A stretch of 64,000 nt of DNA from positions 2,702,408 to 2,766,407 of the forward strand of contig NC_043744.1 of assembly GCF_004337985.1 (NCBI RefSeq), read 5' to 3'. The stretch's first letter is position 1. Each line of letters opens with the position of its first letter. The position numbers and the translations under genes are program-made. This document shows, one piece after another, positions 62,585-64,000 of the stretch. This DNA comes from Pyricularia pennisetigena (taxonomy: Eukaryota; Ascomycota; Sordariomycetes; Magnaporthales; Pyriculariaceae). Under the pieces are notes generated by a model. The model was given only the letters and a program-made list of their open reading frames with translations. It made no database searches and was not told where the DNA came from.

Positions 62585-62597
62585 TGAGCCCTGAGAC
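62585..62597 (-). repeat. Terminal inverted repeat, end A of copy 2
   Basis: Reads GTCTCAGGGCTCA on the minus strand; followed on the plus strand by TA. Confidence 0.8.
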
Positions 62598-63540
62598 TAG
62601 GTTTGAGGACAATTTGTCGATTTTCGCCGCTTATAACGGTATTTTCGTCAATTCGGCGACCAATAATCCGTTATAAAAAAATAAATACAAATCGTAAAAA
62701 TAAACGGTTTGTACGTTAAAAATAGCATTTAATACCGTTATTAATAATGATGTAATTATATTTTTATATATAAAATTGGGCGAATTTGTTAGGCCCTGCT
62801 TTTAATCCGCTTATAGCGGTATCATTTTTTCGATTTTATTTCGATTTTCGTATTTTTTTGATATTATTTTTATTTATCAATACAATTTCAAATTTTAAAT
62901 GGGTGGGGGATAATATATATATAAATAATTATATACCAGATTTTGGTATATATACCTGATTATATAAACCGTTAAATACACGGATAGGGAAAATATATAT
63001 AATTTTATATAAAATTTACAATCGAAACGCTTTTATATTTTTGCCAATGATGGCGATAATAGAACCAAAACTTCAGGGCTTGGACTACGTAGATATGTAA
63101 GCGTTTACGTGAGATTCGCTTCGTAAAGTCGGCTTTAATTCTTTTTTATTAAAAGAAATGGTAAAATTATATTGTTTTTATATTTTTTATATTATGTAAT
63201 AAAATATAAATGGTAAAAAAACGTTAAATAATATCTATATATAATGATATACTATTAATGCTATATTAATGTTTTTTAAAATTCAAAAATAATTGGGCGA
63301 ATTATCAAGTTTTTTAATAAACTTTTTATTAAATACAAAATATTAATATAATATTTATTTTAGGCGGTAATCCCATCCACCTTCCACCGCCACGCTAATT
63401 TGAAAATCGCTTTAAAAATAATATGTTCTATTCGTATTAAACATTTTTGCTTAAAATAATAAATTAAATATAAAAATATATACTAAAAATTAAAAAATAC
63501 ATTAAATATTTAAATATTTATATAATTGGAAGAGATATAC
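62598..63540. other. AT-rich flank with element-family subterminal motifs
   Basis: Right after copy 2, 62,600-62,690 resembles the inner part of end A and carries CGCCGCTTATAACGGTA (62,625-62,641). A second motif, ATCCGCTTATAGCGGTA, lies at 62,805-62,821. These look like remains of the element copy 2 jumped into. The rest is AT-rich without a gene. Confidence 0.5.
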
Positions 63541-63563
63541 CCACGGCCCTGGTTTGTGAACAT

Positions 63564-63647
63564 GGCTAGCGCGGGGCTAGTTAAATTAGCTACCCTGCAT
63601 TATCTTATAACGGCTAGCACGGGCTAATTTTATTAGTCACCCTGCAT
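63564..63647 (+). repeat. Direct repeat, two units of about 36 bp
   Basis: Units 63,564-63,600 and 63,612-63,647, both of the form GGCTAGC.CGGGGCTA ... TTAG.YACCCTGCAT. GC-richer than the surroundings and not RIP-like. Confidence 0.7.
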
Positions 63648-63754
63648 CGAATAAATAAACAAATAACAAATAAAACGTATACGCGTTTATACACACAAAG
63701 CTTTATATATCACGTCTTTGTTCATAGTTTCAACAACAAAACAAATACCTCATA

Positions 63755-63843
63755 TTTAATCTAGCTTAGTGGTATAATGCACGTACCATAATCTATATCA
63801 TATATACGTTGAAATGCGTGGGTTCGAATCCCGTTGTGGTCGC
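63755..63843 (+). other. tRNA-like unit with Pol III A and B boxes (pseudogene or SINE head)
   Basis: A perfect A box TAGCTTAGTGG (63,762-63,772) and B box GGTTCGAATCC (63,821-63,831) at tRNA-like spacing. A T arm (GTGGG / CCCGT) forms around TTCGAAT. ACGTA...TACGT can form the anticodon stem, with CCATAA followed by an intron-like insert, so a CAT anticodon is possible. The seven bases before the A box (TTTAATC) do not pair with the 3' side (TGTGGTC), so no normal acceptor stem forms. A decayed tRNA or a tRNA-derived SINE head is likelier than a working tRNA. Confidence 0.55.
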
Positions 63844-63986
63844 AGATTTTCTGTGCATGCATAAGCACAATAGGCCGTTAGGCTTAATGGGCCGTTAGGC
63901 TCAATAGGTCGGCAGGTAAGTCACATGAATAAGGCCAAATTATGTGACGTAACCCCGCATTCCGGACATCCGGATCGAAAATCTGC
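63842..63986. repeat. Inverted repeat GCAGATTTTC with internal 17 bp direct repeats
   Basis: GCAGATTTTC at 63,842-63,851 and its inverse GAAAATCTGC at 63,977-63,986. Inside, ATAGGCCGTTAGGCTTA (63,870-63,886) is followed by ATGGGCCGTTAGGCTCA and a partial third copy. The left arm begins directly at the end of the tRNA-like unit, so the two may be one repeat. Confidence 0.65.
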
Positions 63987-64000
63987 ACCTACGGATTCGA

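Larger units (their letters stand above)
48795..62597 (-). mobile_element. 13.8 kb TIR element with two helicase remnants, copy 2 (inverted)
   Basis: Inverted relative to copy 1 and one base shorter (13,803 bp). TA flanks at 48,793-48,794 and 62,598-62,599. The left terminus GTTTCAGTGTTTA is a C-to-T version of end B; the right terminus, read on the minus strand, is GTCTCAGGGCTCA (end A). Positions mirror copy 1 as y = 95,598 - x, within a few bases. Subterminal motifs lie at 48,936-48,952 and 62,428-62,444. The two copies differ by many transitions, so this is not an assembly duplicate. Confidence 0.8.

Noticed and set aside
33001..62597. Starship element or telomere-linked helicase block
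   Set aside because: No DUF3435 tyrosine-recombinase captain frame was recognised, no telomere repeats are present, and the TA-flanked inverted termini fit a TIR element better.
33001..62597. Assembly artefact producing a false inverted duplication
   Set aside because: The arms differ at many sites, mostly transitions, and have independent flanks and nesting contexts.
1..64000. CRISPR arrays, bacterial operons, rRNA genes
   Set aside because: None present; the repeats seen are not spaced as CRISPR and the DNA is fungal nuclear.

Overview
The window is nuclear DNA of a filamentous ascomycete (Pezizomycotina, most likely Sordariomycetes). Genes carry short GT-AG introns with CTAAC-like branch points. 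There is a HET-domain gene. Both ends are AT-rich DNA in which CpG survives but CpA/TpG is depleted, the footprint of repeat-induced point mutation (RIP). The species cannot be named from sequence alone.

Layout. (1) 1-2,860: RIP-degraded DNA with the end of a Ty1/copia pol (reverse transcriptase and RNase H). (2) 2,861-32,871: an ordinary gene island with ten genes: AP-1 beta adaptin (+), EMC4 (+), a NIF3/YqfO-type small protein (-), a Qdr-like MFS transporter (-), the Qa-SNARE UFE1/syntaxin-18 (+), an aspartate aminotransferase (+), a HET-domain protein (+), a Tpo-like MFS transporter (+), a VCX1-type Ca2+/H+ exchanger (-) and IML1/DEPDC5 (-). Seven of the ten are core cell-biology genes (membrane traffic, ER insertion, ion and TORC1 control, amino-acid metabolism). 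They form no pathway cluster. (3) 32,872-about 62,850: a nested transposon block. A 1.9 kb Fot1/Pot2-type pogo element is split by a 13,804 bp element. A second copy of that element (13,803 bp) lies just beyond it in inverted orientation. Both copies are flanked by TA and share about 13 bp terminal inverted repeats and matching subterminal motifs. (4) about 62,850-64,000: AT-rich DNA ending in short repeats and a tRNA-like unit, possibly a SINE head.

The 13.8 kb element is the most unusual item. Both copies are heavily mutated. Remnants of a DEAD/RecQ-like helicase and of a SNF2-type ATPase can still be read on the same strand in each copy. I could not recognise a transposase in it. The two copies form a near-palindrome of about 29.6 kb with a 2 kb spacer, starting about 160 bp upstream of the IML1 start codon.

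Exon limits were derived by hand from conserved protein continuity and splice signals; the spliced reading frames of all the multi-exon genes stay open. Positions inside RIP-mutated DNA are approximate.
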